Part shown: positions 10,118 to 17,884 of the stretch, piece by piece | Numbering within the stretch: the stretch's first letter is position 1 | How the letters are laid out: the number at the start of each line of letters is the position of its first letter | From: Xanthomonas melonis | GTDB lineage: Bacteria; Pseudomonadota; Gammaproteobacteria; Xanthomonadales; Xanthomonadaceae | Length of the DNA: 64,000 nucleotides | NCBI RefSeq assembly: GCF_020783655.1 | Contig: NZ_JAJGQH010000011.1 | Location: forward strand, 117,028 to 181,027 | Direction: 5' to 3' | Notes under the pieces: model-generated | Database searches by the model: none | What the model saw: only the letters and a program-made list of their open reading frames with translations | Told to the model about the DNA's origin: nothing | Position numbers and translations under genes: made by a program

Positions 10118-11197
10118 TCAGCGCGCGATGACCACGCCCCACGGCAGTTCGCCGACAGGGATCTGTTTGCGTTCGCGCAGGCTGGCGGTGTCGATCACGC
10201 TCACCGTATTGGAGCGCCCGTTCGCCACGTACAGCTTGTCGCCGGCCGGGGTCAGCGCCGGGTTCCATGGCCGCAACCCGACCGGGATCTCGGCCAGGCG
10301 GCGTGCGCTGCGGGTGTCGATCACGCTGACCGTCCCGGCGCCACCATTGGAGGCATACAGGCGCGCGCCGTCCGCAGACAGGGCAACCCCGGCGGTGCGC
10401 ACGCCAGCCGGCAGACTGGCGCGGCGGGTGCGGGTCTGCAGGTCGATCACATCCACCACGTCGGCCGTTTCCTGCGCGATGTAGACGCGATGACCATCCG
10501 GCGCGAAGGCCATGCCGCGTGGGTGGCCGCTGGTGGCCACCACGCCGATCGAGCGCTGCGTGGTCAGATCGATCAGGTCCATGTCGTTGGAGCCTTCGTT
10601 GCTGGTCAGCAGCCACTTGCCATCGGGTGTATACGCGCAGTGCTCCGGTGCCTGCCCACGCGTGGCGATGACCTGCTGCACCGCGAAGCGTGCGGCATCG
10701 ATCAGCATCACCTGGTTCTGCCCCTCCACGCACACCGCGAACTGTCTGCCATCGGGCGAGCGCGCGATGCCTTCGGCGTTCTCGCCGATCTGCACGCTGC
10801 GCAGCACGCTGTCCTTGGCGATGTCCAGCTCGATCAATCGGTGGTGTTGCGCATCGATCAGGTACAGATGGCCCTGTGCCCCGGGCAACAGTTGCTGCAG
10901 GCGATTGCCCAACTGGCCTTGTCCGGTGAGGGTACGCACCACCGTATCGCTGCGGGTATCGATCACCGACACCGTGCCGCTGCGCTGATTGGGCACGTAC
11001 GCAAACACCGGCGCAGTCGCAGGCGCGGGCGTTGCATCGGTGGAGAGCGGCGGCGCGAGGGGAGCGGACCTCGCCGTGGAGGCAGTCACCGCCGCATCGC
11101 GCTGGCAGCCGGCCAGCAGCACCAGCGCGCCGAGTGCAGCCACCGCACGCAGGCGCAGCCAGGTGCCGCAAACCGCTTTGAAGACGCCAGGCCTCAT
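10118..11197 (-). CDS. YVTN beta-propeller lipoprotein of PQQ dehydrogenase operons
   Basis: 359 residues. Signal peptide ending in a lipobox (VLLAGC), then about seven repeats with the YVTN-type pattern (SGTVSVIDT, NTVSVIDTA), forming a beta-propeller. It fits the family called PQQ-dependent catabolism-associated beta-propeller protein, found beside quinoprotein alcohol dehydrogenases. The biochemical role of that family is not established. The frame is open for 76 codons upstream, but the ATG at 11197 overlaps the cytochrome stop as ATGA and starts a clear lipoprotein signal. Confidence 0.9.
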   Translation of the reverse strand: MRPGVFKAVCGTWLRLRAVAALGALVLLAGCQRDAAVTASTARSAPLAPPLSTDATPAPATAPVFAYVPNQRSGTVSVIDTRSDTVVRTLTGQGQLGNRLQQLLPGAQGHLYLIDAQHHRLIELDIAKDSVLRSVQIGENAEGIARSPDGRQFAVCVEGQNQVMLIDAARFAVQQVIATRGQAPEHCAYTPDGKWLLTSNEGSNDMDLIDLTTQRSIGVVATSGHPRGMAFAPDGHRVYIAQETADVVDVIDLQTRTRRASLPAGVRTAGVALSADGARLYASNGGAGTVSVIDTRSARRLAEIPVGLRPWNPALTPAGDKLYVANGRSNTVSVIDTASLRERKQIPVGELPWGVVIAR

Positions 11198-11808
11198 TGC
11201 GCCTTGCCTGCGGTCTTGTTGATGGAATGGATGAAGGCGAGCAGCTTTTCGGTATCGCCGGGCTTGAGCACCGGTGCGAACGGCGGCATCTGCCCCACCA
11301 CTTTTTCGTGGCCGATCCGGGTCTTGCCATGGGTGATCATCGCGGCGGTGCCTTCGCTGATCAGCGCACGCAAGGTGTCGTCGTCGCTGCCATAGACCCA
11401 GATGTCGTTGGTCAACGGCGGGCACATGCCACCACCCCCGGTACCGCCGTGGCAGGCATTGCAGCCGGCGGAAAAATAGATCTTCTTGCCTTCGGCCACC
11501 AGTTCCGGCGTGACCTTGACTTCCGGCCCCTTGGGAATCGGAACCACCGTGGCTGGAGGCGTGGGCGGCGTAGCCGGATCCGGCGCCGGCCCGGCCGCGA
11601 GATTGGGCATGGCCGCCGGCGCGGCAGCGGGTGGCGGCGCTGCGGTCGCCGCTGCCGGCGTGCTGGCGGCGGGAGGGGCGGCCGCATCACGCGCCGGGCC
11701 AGGCGGCGCTTCCTCCTTGCCGCATGCCGCCAACATTGCACTGAGCAGCACGCTGCATAACGCTGCACGAACGGAACGATCGAGACAACCCACGATGGTC
11801 TTGCGCAT
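11194..11808 (-). CDS. Cytochrome c lipoprotein, likely electron acceptor of the PQQ dehydrogenase
   Basis: 204 residues. Lipobox LAAC at 26-29, a Pro/Ala-rich tether to about residue 95, then a single c-type haem domain with CNACH at 116-120 and a probable axial Met in GQMPPF (Met174). The segment PPLTNDIWVYGS resembles the c-type cytochromes that accept electrons from quinoprotein alcohol dehydrogenases (the XoxG/PedF role). AAAGG lies about 8 nt upstream of the ATG at 11808, which was preferred to an in-frame ATG 36 nt earlier. Third gene of the six-gene operon, and its stop overlaps the next start. Confidence 0.93.
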   Translation of the reverse strand: MRKTIVGCLDRSVRAALCSVLLSAMLAACGKEEAPPGPARDAAAPPAASTPAAATAAPPPAAAPAAMPNLAAGPAPDPATPPTPPATVVPIPKGPEVKVTPELVAEGKKIYFSAGCNACHGGTGGGGMCPPLTNDIWVYGSDDDTLRALISEGTAAMITHGKTRIGHEKVVGQMPPFAPVLKPGDTEKLLAFIHSINKTAGKAQ

Positions 11809-11868
11809 GGACGAACCTTTCTGATCGGAGGGAACGCCACGCACAGATGCGCGCGGCGGAAGAAGCGG

Positions 11869-13623
11869 TCAGTGTCTGGAGGGGTGGGCGGTATCGCTCA
11901 GCAGGGTGGCCAGCGCGGTATCGCCACGGTCCTGTGCCAGCGCCGCCGCCGTCTTGCCTTCGCGATTGCGCACCGCCGGATCGGCACCGGCAGCCAGCAG
12001 GCGTCTGGCGACCTGCTCGCGGCCGGCCGCGGCTGCCAGCATCAAGGCAGTGACGCCGGCCCGATTGGCGTGCCCCGCGTCGGCTCCGCGTGCGAGCACC
12101 GCATCGAGAATGGCCGGATCGTCGCGCGCCACCGCAAACATCACCGGCGTGAACCCGGTGGCGTTGGCGCGCCGCGCATCCGCTCCGGCGGTCAGCAACG
12201 ACCGCACCACCTCCACATCGGCGTACGCCACTGCCAGTTCCAGTGCGCTCCAGCCATCGCCGGACACCGCGTCCACCGGCGCACGCTTGCGCAGTAGCCG
12301 GTCGACGCTGTCGGCATCGCTGGCCCAGGCGGCCTTCATCAGCGCGGTCCATCCACCGGCATCGCGGGCGTCCAGCCGCGCGCCGGCATCCAGCAGCAGA
12401 CCCACCAGGTCGGGTTCCTGGTTACGGATGGCCTGATGCAGCGGCGGCTCGCCGAGCAGATTCGGCCGGTTGGCATCGGCGCCATGCCGCAGCAACCAGG
12501 CCGCGCGCACCGCATCGCCGGCATCCAGCGCATGCGCAAGCTCCTGATTCGGGTCGGCGCCGCCGGCGATGCGCAGTTGCAACTGCGCCAGCTCCTGCGA
12601 CGACGCGGCCTGGCTGGGCGACTTCGGCGCCGGTGTCGGTGTGGCGTAGGGCCCATGCGACGGCAGATCGCCGGCCACGACGCAGTCGCTGCACCGTACC
12701 AGCGGCACCCGGTAATCGCGAAGGATGGCCTCGATCTTGCCGGCGCTGCGTTCGAATGCCGTGTTCAACGCATCGCGCAGCTCGGCATTCTTGCGCGCCA
12801 CCGCCCATGCCATCGAATACTCCAGCACGGCATCGTCGACGGTGTTGAGCGGCACCAGGCCCAAGTCTGCGGGCGCAGCGTAATAGCCGGCGACCGGGCC
12901 CCAGGATTCGGCGGCATCCAGCTCGCCTGCGGCGACGCGCTGCACCAGCTTGCCAGGGTGTTCTTCCGGCGCGGTGGCCGAATCGTAGAACAGGTACTGC
13001 ACCTCGCCAGTGACGCCGTGTTCGTACAGCGCCTGGCGCGCGGGCGAACTCTGGAACACGCCCAGCCTGATCGATTTCAGCGCCGGGTCGTCCAGGGTGC
13101 GGGGCGCCAGCTGCAGGCCTTTGCGCGCCACCAGCACATAGCTGGAGCGATAGAGCGGCACCGTGGTGAGCCCCTGTTCGAAATCGCTGTTGAGATCCAT
13201 CAGCACATCGCAGCGGCCGGCATTGATGGTGCTGCGCGCCAGCCCGCGCTGGTAGTAGGTGCGCCATTCGTAGTCCAGCCGCCGCCCCATGGCTTCGGCC
13301 ACCACCTGCGCGATCCTGTTCTGGAATCCCTCGCCGGCCTTGTTGGACAGCGGCATGTTGCCCGGATCGGCGCACACCCGCAGCACCGTGGAATCGGGTG
13401 GCGGTGGCGGTGCGGCAGCTGCCGCTGTAGGTGTGGCCGGCGTCACCGCGGCGGGCGCGGTGGCAGAAGCGCGAGCCGTCGGTGAGGACGGCTCGCGTGT
13501 GCAGCCGCCGGCGACGAGTCCGAGGCTGCAAACCAGTAGCACCCTGCGCAGCTGCGCAACCATGTCGTGCGCGCCGGCAGCCCGCTGCCGCCGCCCACGC
13601 CCCACGCCTTGCATCGACATCAT
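11869..13623 (-). CDS. Quinoprotein-associated solute-binding lipoprotein fused to ankyrin repeats
   Basis: 584 residues. Lipobox VAGGC at 37-41, Ala/Pro-rich spacer, then a periplasmic solute-binding domain (about 79-325: LRVCADPGNMPLSNKAGEGF, CDVLMDLNSDFEQGL) of the family that accompanies PQQ dehydrogenases (XoxJ/MoxJ type, thought to assist dehydrogenase maturation). A CSDC motif closes it. The rest (about 360-580) is six or so ankyrin repeats (GWTALMKAAWASD, GVTALMLAAAAGREQVARRLL), a protein-binding module not usual in XoxJ. The ATG at 13623 overlaps the dehydrogenase stop as ATGA. A later ATG at 13563 would give a tighter signal peptide. Confidence 0.9.
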   Translation of the reverse strand: MMSMQGVGRGRRQRAAGAHDMVAQLRRVLLVCSLGLVAGGCTREPSSPTARASATAPAAVTPATPTAAAAAPPPPPDSTVLRVCADPGNMPLSNKAGEGFQNRIAQVVAEAMGRRLDYEWRTYYQRGLARSTINAGRCDVLMDLNSDFEQGLTTVPLYRSSYVLVARKGLQLAPRTLDDPALKSIRLGVFQSSPARQALYEHGVTGEVQYLFYDSATAPEEHPGKLVQRVAAGELDAAESWGPVAGYYAAPADLGLVPLNTVDDAVLEYSMAWAVARKNAELRDALNTAFERSAGKIEAILRDYRVPLVRCSDCVVAGDLPSHGPYATPTPAPKSPSQAASSQELAQLQLRIAGGADPNQELAHALDAGDAVRAAWLLRHGADANRPNLLGEPPLHQAIRNQEPDLVGLLLDAGARLDARDAGGWTALMKAAWASDADSVDRLLRKRAPVDAVSGDGWSALELAVAYADVEVVRSLLTAGADARRANATGFTPVMFAVARDDPAILDAVLARGADAGHANRAGVTALMLAAAAGREQVARRLLAAGADPAVRNREGKTAAALAQDRGDTALATLLSDTAHPSRH

Positions 13624-15638
13624 CGCGCCGTTTTCGCTGCGGCATTGGCGGTACCGCCACCCGCGACGGACGCCGTAGCGGTCGCCGTGGTGGATATGGT
13701 CTTACCGGCGCCGTCGATGCGGAAGGTATGCACCATGCCGCCCAGCGGGATCTTGTCGAAACCGGCACCGAAGGCCAGTCCGGCCGCACCCAGCGCACCG
13801 TAAGGATCGCTCGGGTCCAGGCCGCCGGTGACCGGCAGGCCGATCCAGCCGCCGATGCCGGAGAACACCGCGATGTACTGGTGACCATTGGCCTTGTAGG
13901 CGATCGGGTTGCCGATGATGCCGGAGGGCAACTTCATCTCCCACAATTTCTTGCCGGTGTCCTTGTCCACCGCGCGGAACCAGCCATCCAGCGTGCCGTA
14001 GAACACCAGCCCGCCGTCGGTGACCAGGGTGCCGCTCCATACCGGGAACTTCTCCTTGATCTCCCATTTGGACTTGCCTTCCACCACGTCGAAGGCCTTG
14101 ACGATGCCCAGCGCGCCTGGCTCGTTGGGCTTCATCATCACGTTGGCGAACACATATGGCAGACCCATCATGGTGTTGCCGCGTTCCTGCGGTTCCAGCT
14201 CCATGTGCCAGTTGTTGGTACCGCAGAAGAACACCGCCGCATTGGCCGGATCCACCGAGCAGGGCTGCTGGTCCTTGCCGCCCATCGCCGAAGGGAACGC
14301 CTGCACCTTCTTGCCACGTTCCAGCGGCGAATGCGCGGCCACCTTCACCGGCCGGCCGGTCTTCATGTCGATGCGTTCGGCCCAGTTGGCCGGCACGAAC
14401 TTGTGCGCGCGCAGCAGCGTTCCGTCACGGCGATCCAGCACGTAGGCAAAGCCGTTGCGATCGAATTGCACCACCGAGGGCACCTGCTTGCCGTCGATGC
14501 TCAGATCCACCAGGATCGGTTCGTTGATGCCGTCGTAATCCCATTGGTCGAACGGGGTCTTCTGATAGCCCCACACCGCTTCGCCAGTATCGATCTTGCG
14601 CGCGAACAGCGTCATCGACCACTTGTTGTCGTGCTCCCCGTTGTTGCACTCCTCCTGCGTGGTCTTGCCGCAGCGATACGAGGGACTCCACAGACCGGGA
14701 TTGCCGGTTCCGTAGTACACCAGCTTCAACTTGGGATCGTAGCTGTACCAACCCCAGGCCGCGCCGCCGCCGCGCTTCCATTCGTCGTTGGGGAAGGTCT
14801 TCACGCCCAGATCGCCGAGCTGGCCGTATTGCGGATTGGCCTTGTTGAAGTCCGGGCCCAGACAGATCGCCTTGTCGGTGCCGGCCGCATCGCAGGACCA
14901 GGCCTGCTTGCCATCGGACAGGTTGTAGGCCGCCACGCGACCGAGCACGCCGAACTCGTTGCCGCTGATGCCGGCCACCACCTTGCCGTCGGCGATGATC
15001 GGCGCCATGGTGATCGTCTCGCCCTTGTCCGGGTGTGCGAGCTTCTGCTTCCACACTTCCTTGCCGGTCTTGGCATCGAGCGCGATCACATCGCCGCTGA
15101 GGCTGCCGAACACCAGCTTGCCATCGGCATAGGATGCGCCGCGGTTGACGGTGTCGCAGCAGGCCACCGCCACCGAACGCTCGTCCTGTTGCGGGGTGTA
15201 CTTCCACAGCACCTTGCCGCCATCGTCCTGCGCGGCCAGGTCGATCGCGAACACGTTGTTCGGGTATGCGCTGACCATGTACATGATGTTGCCGATCACC
15301 AGCGGCTGCCCTTCGTGACCGCGGGTGGCATCGGTCTTCATTTCCCACGACATCTTCAGATTCTTGACGTTGTCGCGGTTGATCTCGGCCAGCGGGCTGT
15401 GGCGGGTCAAGGCGAAGTCGCGGCCGATCCCGCCCCAGTTGTCCGGGTTGCCTGCATTGCTGGCGAATTCGCCATCGGTATCGACCACGGCGGCGGCCGG
15501 TGCAGCGGCGGGAGCCGCGCCAGGCGTGGGTGCTGCGGTCTGCGCCGGCGTGTCCTTCTTGCAGCCGGACAACACGGCGCTCAGCGCAAGCATCAGCAGC
15601 GCGCCGCGGCGAAGGCTGCTGCAGGAAGATTGGTGCAT
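13620..15638 (-). CDS. PQQ-dependent alcohol dehydrogenase with lanthanide-type active site, lipoprotein
   Basis: 672 residues. Periplasmic quinoprotein oxidising primary alcohols to aldehydes and passing electrons to a cytochrome c. Seen: lipobox LSGC (Cys26) so probably membrane-anchored, Ala/Pro tether, then the eight-bladed propeller. Active-site features are the vicinal disulfide pair Cys160-Cys161, metal ligands Glu228 (GNEFG) and Asn313 (GTGNPG), catalytic Asp367, and Asp369 two residues later (WDYDG). This extra Asp marks XoxF/ExaF-type lanthanide enzymes; calcium MxaF has Ala there. A roughly 11-residue insertion with two Cys (323, 331) precedes the active Asp. First gene of the operon, with a sigma-54 promoter about 90 bp upstream and GAGAGGGG ahead of the ATG. 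Confidence 0.95.
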   Translation of the reverse strand: MHQSSCSSLRRGALLMLALSAVLSGCKKDTPAQTAAPTPGAAPAAAPAAAVVDTDGEFASNAGNPDNWGGIGRDFALTRHSPLAEINRDNVKNLKMSWEMKTDATRGHEGQPLVIGNIMYMVSAYPNNVFAIDLAAQDDGGKVLWKYTPQQDERSVAVACCDTVNRGASYADGKLVFGSLSGDVIALDAKTGKEVWKQKLAHPDKGETITMAPIIADGKVVAGISGNEFGVLGRVAAYNLSDGKQAWSCDAAGTDKAICLGPDFNKANPQYGQLGDLGVKTFPNDEWKRGGGAAWGWYSYDPKLKLVYYGTGNPGLWSPSYRCGKTTQEECNNGEHDNKWSMTLFARKIDTGEAVWGYQKTPFDQWDYDGINEPILVDLSIDGKQVPSVVQFDRNGFAYVLDRRDGTLLRAHKFVPANWAERIDMKTGRPVKVAAHSPLERGKKVQAFPSAMGGKDQQPCSVDPANAAVFFCGTNNWHMELEPQERGNTMMGLPYVFANVMMKPNEPGALGIVKAFDVVEGKSKWEIKEKFPVWSGTLVTDGGLVFYGTLDGWFRAVDKDTGKKLWEMKLPSGIIGNPIAYKANGHQYIAVFSGIGGWIGLPVTGGLDPSDPYGALGAAGLAFGAGFDKIPLGGMVHTFRIDGAGKTISTTATATASVAGGGTANAAAKTAR

Positions 15639-15738
15639 ATGCGTCTACCCCTCTCGGTGAAGAATCCAATCGAACGAAGCCACTGGCGTTTGATGCACGC
15701 GACGACGGCGCAAACGGGTGGGCACCGCCGGAAGACTC

Positions 15739-15754
15739 AGCACAGCGCGTGCCA
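15739..15754 (-). promoter_or_regulatory. Sigma-54 (-24/-12) promoter of the PQQ dehydrogenase operon
   Basis: On the minus strand the sequence reads TGGCACG-CGCT-GTGCT. The -24 element is a full match to TGGCACG, the -12 element differs from TTGCT only at its first base, and GG and GC are 10 bases apart as required. It faces the dehydrogenase start about 100 bp away. The window's only sigma-54 activator is encoded at the other end of the same cluster. Confidence 0.75.
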
Positions 15755-15825
15755 GCGGGCTGTTGCGGCGCAGCACCTTGTCGTGCAAAGGCCTTGTCTT
15801 GGCTGCGTCTACATGGCGCGCAAGG

Positions 15826-15843
15826 TGTAACGGTTCTGGCACA
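15826..15843. promoter_or_regulatory. Candidate enhancer dyad 1 for the sigma-54 activator
   Basis: TGT-N12-ACA dyad, extended to GTGT/ACAC, about 80 bp upstream of the -24 element. A second TGT-N12-ACA lies 35 bp further upstream. Position and form fit an enhancer for a Fis-domain activator, but the dyad is short and could arise by chance. Confidence 0.4.
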
Positions 15844-15856
15844 CTTTGCGCCGCAC

Positions 15857-15882
15857 GCGCTGTCGCAGCGCCGGTACAGCGC
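15857..15882. promoter_or_regulatory. Candidate enhancer dyad 2 for the sigma-54 activator
   Basis: Perfect 7-base arms GCGCTGT and ACAGCGC separated by 12 bases, with a TGT-N12-ACA core at 15861-15878. Its centre is about 115 bp upstream of the -24 element, a normal enhancer distance. The longer arms make it the better of the two candidates. Confidence 0.5.
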
Positions 15883-16284
15883 TACCTGGCGGGGCTGCAC
15901 GCTGCCGGACAGTGTTTTGATGGATACATGGCTACACCCGGCGTGTCGGGCAGGCTTGCCGCAGGCACTGGCATGCTCAATCGTTGAGGAACCTGCGCGG
16001 CGCGACAGCTGCAGGGATCAGGGCACGCGATGCTTTCGTTGCGGCGGCATTGCGACGCCGCCGACCCGCTCGACGCTTACCGACCGAGGCGCTCGCACTG
16101 GCTGCGTGGACGCGGACAGCACACGGCTGCGCGGGCGTGCACTGACCACGTGCGAGCCGGTGTCAGAGACCCGGCTGCCGGATCGCAGTCTTCCCGACCG
16201 GGCGCAAGTGGTGGTGGATCCATCGATGGCTGCATCGGATGGCGCGCTGGAGCATGGCGTTCTCTTCGATGCGGATACGGCGCG

Positions 16285-16911
16285 CTAACCAGCCGGCGCG
16301 CGCCAGTGCTGCAGGAGCCCGGCGCAATCCTGCAGGCGCCAGTCGGCCAGGCCGGACCAGCGGTCGCCCACGACGTTGACCAGCACGGTGGCGGTGCCGG
16401 CGGCGCGGCCGCATGCCAGATCGTTGCGATGGTCGCCCACCATCACCAGTGCCGCCGCGGGCACGTTCCAGCGCCGCTGGAAGTACTGCAGCCCATCCGG
16501 TGCCGGCTTGGGCGCGGCCTCGTCGCGACCGACGATATCGTCCCAGGCGAAGGCATCGCCGACGCCGATCGCGCGTAATGTCACCTGCGCCAGCTCGCGC
16601 GCGTTGCGCGTCAGCAGGCCCAGGCGACAGCCATCGCCCTGCAGTGCACGGACCAGCTCCAGCGCACCCGCAGCGGGTTGCGCAGCCTCGGCCAGCGCAC
16701 GTTCGTGTTCCAGCAGCCAAGCGTGTTTCGCACGCGACTGCGCAGCCGGCAGCGCGGCCAGGTGATGCAGGATGTCGTGTTCGGGCGGAATGTCCAGCTC
16801 GCGCCGGATCAGCGCGAAGTCGTGTACCGGCCGGGTCAGCGTGCCGTCCATGTCGAACACCCAATGCCGGTACGCCGACAACGGCAGGCGTGCGGCGATC
16901 GCGCCCTCCAT
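16285..16911 (-). CDS. HAD-superfamily hydrolase, phosphoglycolate-phosphatase-like
   Basis: 208 residues. Motif I is FDMDGTLT near residue 18 (nucleophile and acid Asp), motif II is in LGLLTRNAREL, the motif III Lys is in AAPKPAPDGL and motif IV is VMVGDHRNDLACGRAAG. The helical cap between motifs I and II places it in subfamily IA with small-molecule phosphatases. The substrate cannot be read from the sequence. The ATG at 16911 lies 4 nt after the upstream lipoprotein stop, so the two are probably co-transcribed. The frame is open further upstream but overlaps that gene. Confidence 0.88.
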   Translation of the reverse strand: MEGAIAARLPLSAYRHWVFDMDGTLTRPVHDFALIRRELDIPPEHDILHHLAALPAAQSRAKHAWLLEHERALAEAAQPAAGALELVRALQGDGCRLGLLTRNARELAQVTLRAIGVGDAFAWDDIVGRDEAAPKPAPDGLQYFQRRWNVPAAALVMVGDHRNDLACGRAAGTATVLVNVVGDRWSGLADWRLQDCAGLLQHWRAPAG

Positions 16912-16915
16912 GCGC

Positions 16916-17635
16916 TTACTTCCAGCCCGGCATCTGGGTGGTATCCAGGCCGCCGACCTCGAACTCCGCAGTGCGCGTACCGCCGGCCTTGACCGGAAAC
17001 GCGATGCTGATGCGTTTGGCAGTGCGCACCAACTTCCACAAGGCCTTGTCGTCGTCGATGAACATCGCGATCGCCTCGTCGGTATCCGGGCGATGCGCCG
17101 CCATCGCGCGCGGTGCGCCGCCATCGACCGCCACCTGCACCTTGCAGCCGCGATAGCAATCGAAATCGCCGGCCTTGAGAACGAGATAGCTATGCCGCTT
17201 CCATTGCGGGTGGTCGCGAAACACCAGGCTGACCGGTTTCGGCCCGCTGCCATCCACGTCCACGCGCGATCTGGCCTCGATCATCGCCGAGCGCTGCGCA
17301 CCGCCCTTGGCCGGCACCTGCGAGTACGCCCAGAGCGCCTGCATGCGCCGCAGTTCGCGGGCCTGCTCGCCCTTGGCCTTGATGTCGGCATAACCGGGCT
17401 CGATGCGCGTCGCGGCGGGGGTACCGGCATAGCCTTCGAGCAGGGCGGCCCCATGCGCACGCGCCATGTCCCAGTTCTGTGCCGCGACAGCCTCGTCGTA
17501 TTGCTTGGCCAGCGCATCGGCCTCGCGTTGCTTGACCTGCGCCTGTGCAGCTTCCTGCGCCTGGCGCTGCGCCTGGCGATCGGTACAGGCGGTCAGGACG
17601 GCGACGCACAGGGCGGCGCTCAACAGATACTTCAT
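16916..17635 (-). CDS. Predicted lipoprotein of unknown function
   Basis: 239 residues from the ATG at 17635, chosen because it starts a clear lipoprotein signal (MKYLLSAALCVAVLTAC). A Gln/Ala-rich, probably helical stretch follows to about residue 50, then a compact domain with two Cys in DFDCYRGCKVQVAVDGG and a late beta-rich region. I recognise no characterised family. Similar uncharacterised lipoproteins occur in xanthomonads by general impression only. It is followed after 4 nt by the HAD phosphatase gene, the only hint of context. Confidence 0.8.
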   Translation of the reverse strand: MKYLLSAALCVAVLTACTDRQAQRQAQEAAQAQVKQREADALAKQYDEAVAAQNWDMARAHGAALLEGYAGTPAATRIEPGYADIKAKGEQARELRRMQALWAYSQVPAKGGAQRSAMIEARSRVDVDGSGPKPVSLVFRDHPQWKRHSYLVLKAGDFDCYRGCKVQVAVDGGAPRAMAAHRPDTDEAIAMFIDDDKALWKLVRTAKRISIAFPVKAGGTRTAEFEVGGLDTTQMPGWK

Positions 17636-17777
17636 CGTCGACTCCAGGGCAGATTCAACGGCAACCATACCAGCCCACCGATGCGCGGTTGATCAACGGA
17701 AGGAGCTGTCTCGTCGCGACGCGGCATTCCCGCCGAAGCCGGCTGAGACACGACACGCATCATTATCAAGCACCGTA

Positions 17778-17838
17778 GAACGCACCCGGGCGCGATGGGG
17801 GCGTGACCGACAAAGCCCCATCGCGCCCGGGTGCGTTC
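17778..17838. repeat. Perfect 23-bp inverted repeat with 15-nt loop
   Basis: Arms 17778-17800 and 17816-17838 are exact reverse complements, beginning GAACGCACCCGGGCGCG. It lies downstream of the M1 aminopeptidase stop and upstream of the lipoprotein gene, so it may act as a transcript end. A decayed version is at about 42989-43053, which suggests a dispersed element rather than a dedicated terminator. Confidence 0.85.
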
Positions 17839-17884
17839 CTGCGCGGCGCGATGCGCGACGCAGGATACACGCCCTCCCAGGCTG

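Larger units (their letters stand above)
15639..16284. other. Control region upstream of the PQQ dehydrogenase operon
   Basis: About 645 bp without a convincing gene. The part next to the operon holds the -24/-12 promoter and two TGT-N12-ACA dyads. The rest, from about 15.9 to 16.28 kb, shows open frames with unlikely composition and no recognisable motif. Confidence 0.7.

Noticed and set aside
6978..10484. A 1168-codon open frame on the plus strand opposite the TonB receptor and dehydrogenase genes
   Set aside because: It lies antisense to clear family members. Its His/Arg/Gln-rich composition is typical of shadow frames in very GC-rich DNA and shows no domain.
8976..11330. A 784-residue extended alcohol dehydrogenase
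   Set aside because: The upstream half is an out-of-frame reading of the propeller lipoprotein gene. The dehydrogenase has its own ATG with GGAGG at 10082.
15837..15850. A second sigma-54 promoter (TGGCAC followed by TTTGCG, plus strand)
   Set aside because: GG and GC are 8 rather than 10 bases apart, which sigma-54 does not tolerate, and no gene follows in that direction.
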